Positions 1-12,583 of a stretch of DNA of 64,000 nucleotides are shown piece after piece. The stretch's first letter is position 1, and every line of letters begins with the position of its first letter. Position numbers and translations under genes: made by a program. Source of the stretch: Mimachlamys varia. Lineage: Eukaryota > Mollusca > Bivalvia > Pectinida > Pectinidae. The stretch lies in the NCBI GenBank assembly GCA_947623455.1, contig OX392529.1, forward strand, positions 4,464,001 through 4,528,000. Direction: 5' to 3'. Under the pieces are notes generated by a model that saw only the letters and a program-made list of their open reading frames with translations, did no database searches and had not been told where the DNA came from.

Positions 1-589
1 GTTAAGTTCACAATAACAACATATGCAGATCTAGACTAGCCTTATAAAATAGTCACATTCATGTCCACAAGCACCTGTGAGAAAAACCTATCTAATATAG
101 CAAATCACGCAACATGACGTCACAATGGCTCAACAATGATGTGACATTACCACTATGGTAAACTCTGATGCAGGAAAGAGAAAAGTATGGTGTGACGCAA
201 TTAAACCCTTTCACGAAACTTTAACCATAGACACCACAAAGGTGAGATTAATTAATCTGTGCCAACTTTGTTTGCAAATATAGGGTATGCTTAATCTCGC
301 TGTGTAATTCGTTTTCATCAAAAAAGCCCAAGGAAAAAGTTGAAATTTTCAAAATGGTAGCCAGTCAAAATGTATTTTCATGGTTTTTGAGCTTATTTGG
401 GAAGTTGATATGAGAGAAAAGCCTCATGTTTTACCAAATTTGAAAACCCCTCGCGTGGAATTTGGCTGAATTTCTCTATCTTACATCCCTGGTCATTAAA
501 GGGTCATATATAATCTTTCATATATATATATATAAATACATCTTTTTTTGTATAGAAAGTTTGTATCACACTTTGTTCCCATGTTTCAG
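1..589. other. Upstream/intronic sequence of GH31 gene 1, no feature seen
   Basis: AT-rich sequence without a recognisable exon. The signal-peptide exon expected for the GH31 gene at 590 was not found here, so this stretch is probably intron and the 5' exon(s) lie before the window. A short TA microsatellite sits near 520-540. An alternative 3' splice site (tatag) at 551-555 precedes the preferred one (tttcag) at 584-589. Confidence 0.5.
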
Positions 590-2048
590 ATTTCAAAGAC
601 GGACAACTGTCACCATGTGAAGTGGACTCCCACCAGTCGTGACTTTATTCCACACGACTGCTTTTCTCTGAGGAGTGCCCATTGGTACGGAGGTGCGGAA
701 CTCTATCACCAAACCTGGCCCCTAGAAACCACAGATGTTCCTATGCAGCCTTATCTGTCAAATGACATCTTATTCCGATCAAATACGGAGAAAAGTAGAG
801 GAAAAAATAGATTTGGAAATGTTGTCGATAGATTTTGGATAAATTCCAATGGTGTGGGTATTGTAGTAAACAGTGAAGTACCTCTGTTTGTGAGCATAAA
901 CGAAAGTAAAAGTAACTTGCTATGTTTTAGTGCCGATTACACCAACTCACCGTACCCAAACCCGGACAGTAAAACCCCGGTGTTGGAGTACACTGTGTGT
1001 AAGGAGGACAGTATTAGTAAGATACATAGACTGCTACAGAAGAAATATTTCCACATGCCACTAGGTCTACCAGACAAAAGTTTAATGCAGGGTGTTGTGT
1101 GGTCTACCTGGGGTAGATTCAATCCAAACCTGACTCAATCACTCTTATTAGCACACGCAAAAAATGTCAGTGACAAGATAAGTCCCTATAAACTTCAGGC
1201 TAACTTTATAGAAATTGATGATAAATACTCTACAAGATTTGGAGATTTCAACTTTGATGAATCTACTTTCAGAAACTCACATCAGATGATAAGCTATTTA
1301 AAAGAATATAAATTTGAGGTCATTGTTTCTATGACACCCTTTGTGAGTGTAGAATCAAAAGCATTTAAAAGTAAGGCCGATTTACTGGTGTCGGACATAC
1401 AGGAACACAGTCCGTCCCTGATGAAGTGGTATAGTGGTCTGATGGGGGTGATAGATGTGACTCGTCAGGCCACAGTCACCTGGTATAATGAACAACTAGC
1501 TAACATGGTCAAAGATTACGGCATCAAGGCATTTAATTTCTATGGATGTGAAACTAATTTTTTACCCAAAATTCATAAAACATTTAGATCTCTTTCAAAT
1601 CCTGGGACATTTGCCACTGAGTTTATTGCTCAAGTGAGCCCTAATGCTGGAAGTCTTACACAGGTGAGTTGTGGGTACCGCAGCCAACAGTATCCCGTGT
1701 ACACAAAGTCTCCGCGAAAGGAGTCTCATTGGTCTCATAGAAACGGCCTGCGAAGTGTGATACCCTCCATTCTGACTCTGGGTATCCTAGGTTACCAGTT
1801 TGTGGTACCTGACATTATCGGAGGGACCACCTATGGAGTTAACGAGACATTAACTTTGACCAAACCTGACCCAGAGCTGTATATTCGTTGGATGCAGCTT
1901 TCAGCCTTTATGCCTGTTATGAAGTTCGCCTTCACACCATGGGATTATGACAAAGATGTTGTAGATATATTCAACAAACTGATCAAGTTACGAAAGGAGA
2001 AAATTCTTCCGTTACTCCTTCAGGGAATGCGAGAGGCAGAGATGACAG
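590..2048 (+). CDS. MYORG-like: GH31 gene 1, catalytic-barrel exon
   Basis: The acceptor is tttcag at 584-589 and the donor CAG|GTCAGT at 2048/2049. The incoming phase is 0 if this acceptor is used. The frame reads through an upstream in-frame ATG, so an open frame starting at 548 is an artefact of intron read-through. After 2048 the frame runs into intron and reaches a stop at 2119. Confidence 0.8.
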
Positions 2049-3041
2049 GTCAGTCTTTAGTTTTGTTTATACTGATTGTGTGCAAATCTATTATCCTAAA
2101 CCATAATAAGTTATTCTGATGGTTTTATATATATATTACATATAATGATAAGCTGTCCATTTCTTTAGTGTGATGTCATTTGCAGTTATTATTAGCTCAC
2201 CTGGTCCAAAGGACCGTGGTGAGCTTATGCCATACCGTGTCGTCCGTCGTCCGTCAACAATTTTTTAAACAACTTATTCTCCATTACTACAGATAGGAAA
2301 TCTACCTAATTTGACAAAGCATCCTTGGGTGCCCAGGATTCAAAATTTTACTAATGGTGGGACTCACCCCCTAAGGGACTGAGGAGCGGGGCCAAAAAGG
2401 GTTATTTAGCTATATTGGTTTAATCGACTTCTTCTCCATAACCATTGATTGGAAATCAGCCTTATTTGGCAGGAAGCATCCTTAGGTGCTCAGGATTCAA
2501 TATTGTACTCATGGTGGGACTGACCCCTAGGGGGCTTAGGGGCGAGCCAAAAAGAAAATATTTTATCATGATTACCTAGATACCAATGTATCCAGGTGAG
2601 CGATACAGGCCCTCTGGGCCTCTTGTTTAATCATTTCCACTCAGCTACAGTGTACATAACCATTTATTTCCCAAGATTTTGGTCCAGAATTTCTACTAGT
2701 TTGATATAAATGTGCTCATTAAGAAAAGTGTTTTTATGGCTTGATAATATTGTTTACTTGTTTCTTTGTTGTCAGGAGCGCCAATTATCCGCCCAATCTG
2801 GTGGGGCTCTCCAAAGGATGAACATGCCCTTTTGGTGGATTCTGAGTTTTTAGTAGGAGATTCCATTTTAGTGGCACCCATATTGAAGAAAGGTGCCAAA
2901 GAAAGAGATATTTACCTCCCGGAAGGTGACTGGCACGACCAAATTCACGATCAGCATGAACAGGGAAAACAATGGCTAAGAGCGTACAAGGTCAAACTCA
3001 CAGAGGTCGCTTACTTCACAAGGACTCATATACTGGGATAA
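590..3041 (+). CDS. MYORG-like: GH31 family, MYORG-like glycosidase paralogue, catalytic residues replaced (5' partial)
   Basis: Two exons are visible, 590-2048 and 2776-3041, joined in phase 1 across a GT-AG intron and giving 574 residues to the stop. The product aligns along its length with the GH31 gene at 26001-28226: SRDFIPHDC, AHWYGGAEL, WSTWGRF, IDDKYS..FGDFNFD, VPDIIGG and RPIWWGSPKDE all have counterparts. The family folds as a TIM barrel with beta-sandwich domains and normally acts as a retaining alpha-glycosidase. The family nucleophile motif KFDAGE reads NFYGCE (Tyr codon 1541-1543), and the acid/base Asp of the DKDSxW segment is Arg (codon 1715-1717). The reading frame is otherwise clean, so this looks like an expressed pseudoenzyme rather than a dead gene, though expression is unproven. 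About 110 N-terminal residues are missing and must come from upstream exons. A possible poly(A) signal ATTAAA is at 3113-3118. Confidence 0.85.
2192..2628 (+). mobile_element. TTAGCTCACC-family repeat inside GH31 gene 1 intron
   Basis: It begins TTAGCTCACCTGGTCC, followed by a near-palindrome to GGTGAGCTTATGCC. It contains two diverged ~150-bp internal units (cttcttctccataac ... gggactgacccc) and ends CAGGTGAGCGATACAGG plus the hairpin GGCCC-TCT-GGGCC and TCTTGTTT. The same ends recur at six other places in the window. The short inverted ends, 3' hairpin and central tandem units resemble non-autonomous Helentron/'pearl'-type elements of bivalves; that assignment is inference. No coding capacity. 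Confidence 0.75.
2776..3041 (+). CDS. MYORG-like: GH31 gene 1, C-terminal exon
   Basis: The acceptor is ttgttgtcag at 2766-2775. The exon completes the Gly codon begun at 2048 and encodes APIIRPIWWGSPKDE, FLVGDSILVAPILKKGAKER and DIYLPEGDWHD, the conserved GH31 C-terminal sandwich. The stop is TAA at 3039-3041. The intron position and phase are identical to those in the gene at 26001-28226. Confidence 0.88.
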
Positions 3042-3170
3042 ATCTATACACACTATATTATAGCTAGTCAAAATAATTTGAAAGTTTCTCAGCTTAGGCA
3101 GGACTTGTAAATATTAAAACTGCATAATTAAACCTGAGTGAGAATTGAAACGATATGACGTGTCCTATAG

Positions 3171-4437
3171 ACCTGGCCCTGCTACCAGATCTAAACAGGG
3201 GTATTTGTGGACTTGGCCATACCACCAGATCTAAACAGTGTTATTTGTGGACCTGGCAATACCACCAGATCTAAACAGTGGTATTTGTGGACCTGGTACC
3301 CGGTCCTACCACCAGATCTAAACAGTGGTATTTGTGGACCAGGCCCTACCACCAGATCTAAACAGTGGTATTTGTGGACCAGGCCCTACCACTAGATCTA
3401 AACAATGGTATTTGTGTACCTGGCCCTATATATATCAACAGATCTAAACAGGGGTATTTGTGGACCTGGCCAAACCGCCAGATCTAAACAGTGTTATTTG
3501 TGGACCTGGTACCCGGTCCTACCACCAGATCTAAACAGGGGTATTTGTGGACCTGGCAATACCACCAGATCTAAACAGTGTTATTTGTGGACCCGGTACC
3601 CGGTCCTACCACCAGATCTAAACAGTGGTATTTGTGTCCCTGACCCTACCACCAGATCTAAACAGTGGTATTTGTGGACCTGGCCCTACCACAAGATCTA
3701 AACAGTGGTATTTGTGGACCTGACCCTACCACCAGATCTAAACAGTGGTATTTGTGGACCTGACCCTACCACCAGATCTAAACAGTGGTATTTGTGGACC
3801 TGGCCCTACCACCAGATCTAAACAGTGGGATTTGTGGACCTGACTCTACCACCAGATCTAAACAGTGGTATTTGTGAACCTGGCCCTACCACCAGATCTA
3901 AACAGTGGTATTTGTGGACCAGGCCCTACCACCAGATCTAAACTGGTATCTGTGGTAGGGCCCTACCACCAGATCTAAACAGTGGTATTTGTGGACCAGG
4001 CCCTACCACCAGATCTAAACTGGTATCTGTGGTAGGGCCCTACCTCCAGATCTAAACAATGGTATCTGTGGTAGGGCCCTACCACCAGATCTAAACAGGG
4101 GTATTTGTGGACTGGCCCTAAATATATCACCAGATCTAAACAGTGGTATCTGTGGTAGGGCCCTACCACCAGATCTAAACAGTGGTATTTGTGGACCAGG
4201 CCCTACCACCAGATCTAAACAGTGGTATCTGTGGACTGGCCCTATATATATCACCAGATCTAAACAGTGGTATCTGTGGTAGGGCCCTACCACCAGATCT
4301 AAACAGTGGTATTTGTGGACCTGACCCTACCACCATATCTAAACTGGTATCTGTGGTAGGGCCCTACCACCAGATCTAAACAGTGGTATTTGTGGACCTG
4401 GCCCTGCCACCAGATCTAAACAGTGGTATTTGACAGA
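3171..4437. repeat. 40-bp tandem array (~31 units)
   Basis: The unit is close to accaccagatctaaacagtg plus gtatttgtggacctggccct, each with a BglII-type AGATCT. Variant units carry an inserted GGTACCCGGT block or the palindrome GTGGTAGGGCCCTACCAC. Open frames on both strands are by-products. The array starts 130 bp after the GH31 gene 1 stop. Confidence 0.95.
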
Positions 4438-4766
4438 TGTCTTGTGATGGTAGCTGTAAAGCAGCGTTTAGGTTGTGTATCAACCTTATTTAGTTTTTGT
4501 GGTGTCTAATTATAAAACAAACAATTTAAAAATCTAACCAGCATCATGTTCCTCTCAACCACAAAAAATTGGTTGTCATGTATTGGTTGTCAAGTATTGA
4601 TTGTCAAGTTTTGGTTGAAATGAAATGAGATCTTATACAGGTTGTATTAGAGTTGATTGATTTTGTTGCAGCTGATTAAAAAGTTGAGGTGCAACTGCTG
4701 AATATATCAACATATGTAAGATGTTTAAGCATCACATAGTGTTTCTTACGTTCACATTCGAATACA

Positions 4767-5477
4767 TGGACATCAAACTATTACCAGGGCTGTAGAATGG
4801 CCAGGCCTCCGGGACATCAAACTGTTACCAGGGCTGTAGAATGGCCAGGCCTCGGGAACATCAAACTGTTACCAGGGCTGTAGAATGGCAAGGCCTCCGG
4901 GACATCAAACTGTTACCAGGGCTGTAGAATGGCCAGGCCTCTGGGACATCAAACTGTTACCAGGGCTGTAGAATGGCCAGGCCTCAGGGACATCAAACTG
5001 TTACTAGGGCTGTAGAATGGCCAGGCCTCCGGGATATCTAACTGTTACCAGGGCTGTAGAATGGCCAGGCCTCAGGGACATCAAACTGTTACCAGGGCTG
5101 TAGAATGGCCAGGCCTCAGGGACATCAAACTGTTACCAGGGCTGTAGAATGGCCAGGCCTCTGGGACATCAAACTGTTACCAGGGCTGTAGAATGGCCAG
5201 GCCTCAGGGACATCAAACTGTTACCAGGGCTGTAGAATGGCCAGGCCTCCGGGATATCTAACTGTTACCAGGGCTGTAGAATAGCCAGGCCTCTGGGACA
5301 TCAAACTGTTACCAGGGCTGTAGAATGGCCAGGCCTCCGGAACATCAAACTGTTACCAGGGCTGTAGAATGGCCAGGCCTCCGGAACATCAAACTGTTAC
5401 CAGGGCTGTAGAATGGTCAGGCCTCTGGGACATCAAACTGTTACCAGGGCTGTAGAATGGCCAGGCCTCCGGGACAA
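4767..5477. repeat. 44-bp tandem array (~16 units)
   Basis: The unit is gggacatcaaactgttacca + gggctgtagaatggccaggc + ctcc. Copies are nearly identical; the most variable positions are the bases after GGCCTC (CC, AG, TG, GG), suggesting recent homogenisation. Confidence 0.95.
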
Positions 5478-5825
5478 CCATCTTCATTCATTCACCACTA
5501 AGGACCCATTTGAACTTTTCCAATTCAAATATTTGAATAGTCCATTATGGAATTTCAGGGGTGAATAAGTTAACTATCAGGAAGATCAATTTGTAACTGT
5601 CTGAATTGGATATCAATCAATATGATTATGATCAAGTATGATAAACATGTACAGTTATTTTGTATTTTTATATAATAGTAATATATCATACTTGAAATGC
5701 CTGCTCTTTTTGTGATACAATGTATATTTGATACACAACATGTGATCTTTCATTGTGAAGAAGTGGAATTTTGCCAGCATTATTTAAAATGCAATTTAGT
5801 ATTCATAATGATATGCATGTCTTAG
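5478..5825. other. Unique AT-rich spacer
   Basis: Non-repetitive sequence between the 44-bp and 29-bp arrays. I see no exon, RNA gene or transposon end in it. Confidence 0.5.
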
Positions 5826-6262
5826 TACAGTAAGGCAGTTTCTAAGCCTATAGGAAGTCTAGGGCTGTGTCTAGGCCTATAGCAAGGCTGGGGCTGTGTG
5901 TAGACACATATGGAGGCAGGGGCTATGTCTAGGCCTATATGAAGTCTAGGGCTGTATCTAGGCAAAAAGGAAGTCTAGGGCTGTGTCTAGGCAGATAGGA
6001 AGTCTAGGACTGTGTCTAGGCAAAAAGGAAGTCTAGGGCTGTGTCTAGGCAAAAAGGAAGTCTTGAGCTGTGTCTAAGCCTATAGGAGGTCTAGGTCAGT
6101 GTTTGGACCTATATGAAATCTAGGGCAGTGTCTCGGTATATAGGAAGTCTAGGGCTGTGTCTAAGCCCATAAGAAGGTCCAGGACCAAGTCTAAGCCTAT
6201 AAATATAGGGCTGTGTCTAGACATATGGGAAGTCTAGAGCAGTGTCTAGGCCTATAGGAAGT
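5826..6262. repeat. 29-bp degenerate tandem array (~15 units)
   Basis: The unit is close to agtctagggctgtgtctagg + caaaaagga or cctatagga. Copies differ by several bases, more than in the neighbouring arrays, so this is probably an older array. Confidence 0.85.
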
Positions 6263-9200
6263 CATGATCATATGTGATCAGTACAAGTAGGGATATGGTC
6301 CTATGTAATTAGTACTAGTAGGGACATAGTCCTATGTAATCAGTACTGGTAGGGACATAGTCCTATGTAATCAGTACTGGTAGGGACATAGTCCCATGTA
6401 ATCAGTACTGGTAGGGACATAGTCCTATGTAATCAGTACTGGTAGGGACATAGTCCTATGTAATCAGTACTGGTAGGGATATAGTCCTATGTAATCAGTA
6501 CTGGTAGTGACTAGTCCTATGTAATCAGTACTGGTAGTGACTAGTCCTATGTAATCAGTACTGCTAGTGACTAGTCCTATGTAATCAGTACTGGTAGTGA
6601 CTAGTCCTATGTGATCAGTACTGGTAGGGACATAGTCCTATTTAATCAGTACTGGTAGGGACATAGTCCTATGTAATCAGTACTGGTAGTGCCTAGTCCT
6701 GTGTCATCAGTACTGGTAGGGACATAGTCCTATGTAATCAGTACTGGTAGGGACATAGTCCTATGTAATCAGTTCTGGTAGTGACATAGTCCTATGTCAT
6801 CAGTACTGGTAGGGACATTGTCCTATGTAATCAGTACTGGTAGGGACATAGTCCTATGTAATCAGTACTGGTAGGGACATAGTCCTATGTAATCAGTACT
6901 GGTAGGGACATAGTCCTATTTAATCAGTACTGGTAGGGACATAGTCCTATGTAATCAGTACTGGTAGGGACATAGTTCTATGTAATCAGTACTGGTAGGG
7001 ACATAGTCCTATGTAATCAGTACTGATAGGGACATAGTCCTATGTAATCAGTTCTGGTAGTGACTAGTCCTATGTAATCAGTACTGGTAGTGACATAGTC
7101 CTATGTAATCAGTACTGGTAGGGACATAGTCCTATGTAATCAGTACTGGTAGGGACATAGTTCTATGTAATCAGTACTGGTAGTGACTAGTCCTATGTAA
7201 TTAGTACTGGTAGGGACATAGTCCTATGTAATCAGTACTGGTAGGGACTAGTCCTATGTGATTAGTACTGGTAGGGACATAGTCCTATGTGATCAGTACT
7301 GGTAGGGACATAGTCCTATGTGATCAGTACTGGTAGGGACATAGTCCTATGTAATCAGTACTGGTAGAGACATAGTCCTATGTAATCAGTACTGGTAGGG
7401 ACATAGTCCTATGTAATCAGTACTGGTAGGGACATAATCCCATGTAATCAGTACTGGTAGGGACATAGTCCTATGTGATCAGTACTGGTAGGGACATAGT
7501 CCTATGTAATCAGTACTGGTAGGGACATAGTCCTATGTGATCAGTACTGGTAGAGACATAGTCCTATGTGATCAGTACTGGTAGGGACATAGTCCTATGT
7601 AATCAGTACTGGTAGTGACTACTCCTATGTAATTAGTACTGGTAGTGACTAGTCCTATGTAATTAGTACTGGTAGTGACTAGTCCTATGTAATCAGTACT
7701 GGTAGAGACATAGTCCTATGTGATCAGTACTGGTAGGGACATAATCCTATGTAATCAGTACTGGTAGAGACATAGTCCTATGTGATCAGTACCGGTAGGG
7801 ACATAATCCTATGTAATCAGTACTGGTAGGGACATAGTCCTATGTGATCAGTACTGGTAGGGACATAGTCCTATGTGATCAGTACTGGTAGGGACATAGT
7901 CCTATGTAATCAGTACTGGTAGAGACATAGTCCTATGTAATCAGTACTGGTAGGGACATAGTCCTATGTAATCAGTACTGGTAGGGACATAATCCCATGT
8001 AATCAGTACTGGTAGGGACATAATCCCATGTAATCAGTACTGGTAGGGACATAGTCCTATGTGATCAGTACTGGTAGGGACATAGTCCTATGTGATCAGT
8101 ACTGGTAGGGACATAGTCCTATGTGATCAGTACTGGTAGGGACATAGTCCTATGTAATCAGTACTGGTAGGGACATAATCCCATGTAATCAGTACTGGTA
8201 GGGACATAGTCCTATGTGATCAGTACTGGTAGGGACATAGTCCTATGTGATCAGTACTGGTAGGGACATAGTCCTATGTAATCAGTACTGGTAGAGACAT
8301 AGTCCTATGTGATCAGTACTGGTAGGGACATAGTCCTATGTAATCAGTACTGGTAGGGACATAATCCCATGTAATCAGTACTGGTAGGGACATAGTCCTA
8401 TGTGATCAGTACTGGTAGGGACATAGTCCTATGTAATCAGTACTGGTAGGGACATAATCCCATGTAATCAGTACTGGTAGGGACATAGTCCTATGTGATC
8501 AGTACTGGTAGGGACATAGTCCTATGTGATCAGTACTGGTAGGGACATAGTCCTATGTAATCAGTACTGGTAGAGACATAGTCCTATGTAATCAGTACTG
8601 GTAGAGACATAGTCCTATGTAATCAGTACTGGTAGTGACATAGTCCTATGTAATCAGTACTGGTAGTGACATAGTCCTATGTAATCAGTACTGGTAGGGA
8701 CATAGTCCTATGTAATCAGTACTGGTAATGACTAGTCATATGTGATCAGTACAAGTACGGATATGGTCCTATGTAATCAATACTGGTAGGGACATAATCC
8801 TATGTAATCAGTACTGGTAGTGACATAGTCCTATGTAATCAGTACTGGTAGGGACATAGTCCTATGTAATCAGTACTGGTAGGGACATAATCCTATGTAA
8901 TCAGTACTGGTAGGGACATAGTCCTATGTAATCAGTACTGGTAGGGACATAGTCCTATGTAATCAGTACTGGTAGTGACTAGTCCTATGTAATCAGTACT
9001 GGTAGGGACATAGTTCTATGTAATCAGTACTGGTAGGGACATAGTCCTATGTAATCAGTACTGGTAGGGACATAATCCTATGTAATCAGTACTGGTAGGG
9101 ACATAGTCCTATGTAATCAGTACTGGTAGGGACATAGTCCTATGTGATCAGTACTGGTAGGGACATAGTCCTATGTAATCAGTACTGGTAGGGACATAGT

Positions 9201-12200
9201 CCTATGTAATCAGTACTGGTAGGGACATAGTCCTATGTGATCAGTACTGGTAGGGACATAATCCCATGTAATCAGTACTGGTAGGGACATAGTCCTATGT
9301 AATCTGTACTGGTAGGGACATAGTCCTATGTGATCAGTACTGGTAGGGACATAGTCCTATGTAATCAGTACTGGTAGGGACATAGTCCTATGTGATCAGT
9401 ACTGGTAGGGACATAATCCCATGTAATCAGTACTGGTAGGGACATAGTCCTATGTAATCTGTACTGGTAGGGACATAGTCCTATGTGATCAGTACTGGTA
9501 GGGACATAGTCCTATGTAATCAGTACTGGTAGGGACATAGTCCTATGTAATCAGTACTGGTAGGGACATAGTCCTATGTGATCAGTACTGGTAGGGACAT
9601 AGTCCTATGTGATCAGTACTGGTAGGGACATAGTCCTATGTAATCAGTACTGGTAGGGACATAATCCCATGTAATCAGTACTGGTAGGGACATAGTCCTA
9701 TGTGATCAGTACTGGTAGGGACATAGTCCTATGTGATCAGTACTGGTAGGGACATAGTCCTATGTAATCAGTACTGGTAGAGACATAGTCCTATGTGATC
9801 AGTACTGGTAGGGACATAGTCCTATGTAATCAGTACTGGTAGGGACATAATCCCATGTAATCAGTACTGGTAGGGACATAGTCCTATGTGATCAGTACTG
9901 GTAGGGACATAGTCCTATGTAATCAGTACTGGTAGGGACATAATCCCATGTAATCAGTACTGGTAGGGACATAGTCCTATGTGATCAGTACTGGTAGGGA
10001 CATAGTCCTATGTGCTCAGTACTGGTAGGGACATAGTCCTATGTAATCAGTACTGGTAGAGACATAGTCCTATGTAATCAGTACTGGTAGAGACATAGTC
10101 CTATGTAATCAGTACTGGTAGTGACATAGTCCTATGTAATCAGTACTGGTAGTGACATAGTCCTATGTAATCAGTACTGGTAGGGACATAGTCCTATGTA
10201 ATCAGTACTGGTAGGGACATAGTCCTATGTAATCAGTACTGGTAATGACTAGTCATATGTGATCAGTACAAGTACGGATATGGTCCTATGTAATCAATAC
10301 TGGTAGGGACATAATCCTATGTAATCAGTACTGGTAGGGACATAGTCCTATGTGATCAGTACTGGTAGTGACATAGTCCTATGTAATCAGTACTGGTAGG
10401 GACATAGTCCTATGTAATCAGTACTGGTAGGGACATAATCCTATGTAATCAGTACTGGTAGGGACATAGTCCTATGTAATCAGTACTGGTAGGGACATAG
10501 TCCTATGTAATCAGTACTGGTAGTGACTAGTCCTATGTAATCAGTACTGGTAGGGACATAGTTCTATGTAATCAGTACTGGTAGGGACATAGTCCTATGT
10601 AATCAGTACTGGTAGGGACATAATCCTATGTAATCAGTACTGGTAGGGACATAGTCCTATGTAATCAGTACTGGTAGGGACATAGTCCTATGTGATCAGT
10701 ACTGGTAGGGACATAGTCCTATGTAATCAGTACTGGTAGGGACATAGTCCTATGTGATCAGTACTGGTAGGGACATAATCCCATGTAATCAGTACTGGTA
10801 GGGACATAGTCCTATGTAATCTGTACTGGTAGGGACATAGTCCTATGTGATCAGTACTGGTAGGGACATAGTCCTATGTAATCAGTACTGGTAGGGACAT
10901 AGTCCTATGTAATCAGTACTGGTAGTGACATAGTCCTATGTAATCAGTACTGGTAGGGACATAGTCCTATGTAATCAGTACTGGTAGTGACTAGTCCTAT
11001 GTAATCAGTACTGGTAGTGACTAGTCCTATGTAATCAGTACTGGTAGTGACTAGTCCTATGTAATCAGTACTGGTAGTGACTAGTCCTATGTGATTAGTA
11101 CTGGTAGGGACATAGTCCTATGTAATCAGTACTGGTAGGGACATAGTCCTATGTAATCAGTACTGGTAGGGACATAGTCCTATGTTATCAGTACTGGTAG
11201 GGACATAGTCCTATGTAATTAGTACTGGTAGTGACTAGTCCTATGTAATCAGTACTGGTAGAGACATAGTCCTATGTAATCAGTACTGGTAGTGACTAGT
11301 CCTATGTGATCAGTACTGGTAATGACTAGTCATATGTAATCAGTACTGGTAGTGACATAGTTCTATGTAATCAGTACTGGTAGGGACATAGTCCTATGTA
11401 ATCAGTACTGGTAGTGACATAGTCCTATGTAATCATTATTGGTAGTGACATAGTCCTATGTAATCAGTACTGGTAGGGACATAGTCCTATGTAATCAGTA
11501 CTGGTAGTGACTAGTCCTATGTAATTAGTACTGGTAGTGACTAGTCCTATGTAATTAGTACTGGTAGTGACTAGTCCTATGTAATCAGTACTGGTAGTGA
11601 CTAGTCCTATGTGATTAGTACTGGTAGGGACATAGTCCTATGTGATCAGTACTGGTAGGGACATAGTCCTATGTAATCAGTACTGGTAGGGACATAGTCC
11701 TATGTAATCAGTACTGGTAGGGACATAGTCCTATGTAATCAGTACTGGTAGGGACATAGTCCTATGTAATCAGTACTGGTAGGGACATAGTCCTATGTAA
11801 TCAGTACTGGTAGGGACATAGTCCTATGTAATCAGTACTGGTAGGGACATAGTCCTATGTGATCAGTACTGGTAGGGACATAGTCCTATGTAATCAGTAC
11901 TGGTAGGGACATAGTCCTATGTGATCAGTACTGGTAGAGACATAGTCCTATGTAATCAGTACTGGTAGAGACATAGTCCTATGTGATCAGTACTGGTAGA
12001 GACAGTCCTATGTGATCAGTACTGGTAGGGACATAGTCCTATGTGATCAGTACTGGTAGAGACAGTCCTATGTAATCAGTACTGGTAGGGACATAGTCCT
12101 ATGTAATCAGTACTGGTAGAGACATAGTCCTATGTAATCAGTACTGGTAGGGACATAGTCCTATGTGATCAGTACTGGTAGAGACAGTCCTATGTGATCA

Positions 12201-12583
12201 GTACTGGTAGGGACATAGACCTATGTAATCAGTACTGGTAGTGACATAGTCCTATGTAATCAGTACTGGTAGGGACATAGTCCTATGTAATCAGTACTGG
12301 TAGGGACATAGTCCTATGTGATCAGTACTGGTAGAGACATAGTCCTATGTAATCAGTACTGGTAGGGACATAGTCCTATGTAATCAGTACTGGTAGGGAC
12401 ATAGTCCTATGTAATCAGTACTGGTAATGACTAGTCATATGTGATCAGTACAAGTACGGATATGGTCCTATGTAATCAATACTGGTAGGGACATATATAG
12501 TCCTATGTAATCAGTACTGGTAGGGACATAGTCCTATTTAATCAGTACTTGTAGGGACATAGTCGTATGTAATCAGTACTTGC
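6263..12583. repeat. 31-bp satellite block (~204 units, 6.3 kb) with higher-order structure
   Basis: The main unit is gtcctatgtaatcagtactg + gtagggacata (31 bp). A 30-bp variant with TAGTGACTAGTCC lacks one base. Each main unit has a GGAC-ATA-GTCC inverted repeat and the palindrome AGTACT. A diagnostic odd segment (actagtcatatgtgatcagt followed by acaagtacgg) recurs at 8731, 10248 and 12430, and the array also opens with a relative of it at about 6268. This marks kilobase-scale duplications within the block. No open frame persists because the unit is not a multiple of three. Confidence 0.97.

Noticed and set aside
590..2119. Reading GH31 gene 1 as a decayed pseudogene
   Set aside because: No internal stop or frameshift over two exons and correct splice sites; the changes are focused on catalytic residues, which fits a pseudoenzyme better, although sequence alone cannot prove expression.
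3171..12583. CRISPR-like appearance of regularly repeated short sequences
   Set aside because: Repeats are directly adjacent tandem copies without unique spacers, and the genome is eukaryotic.
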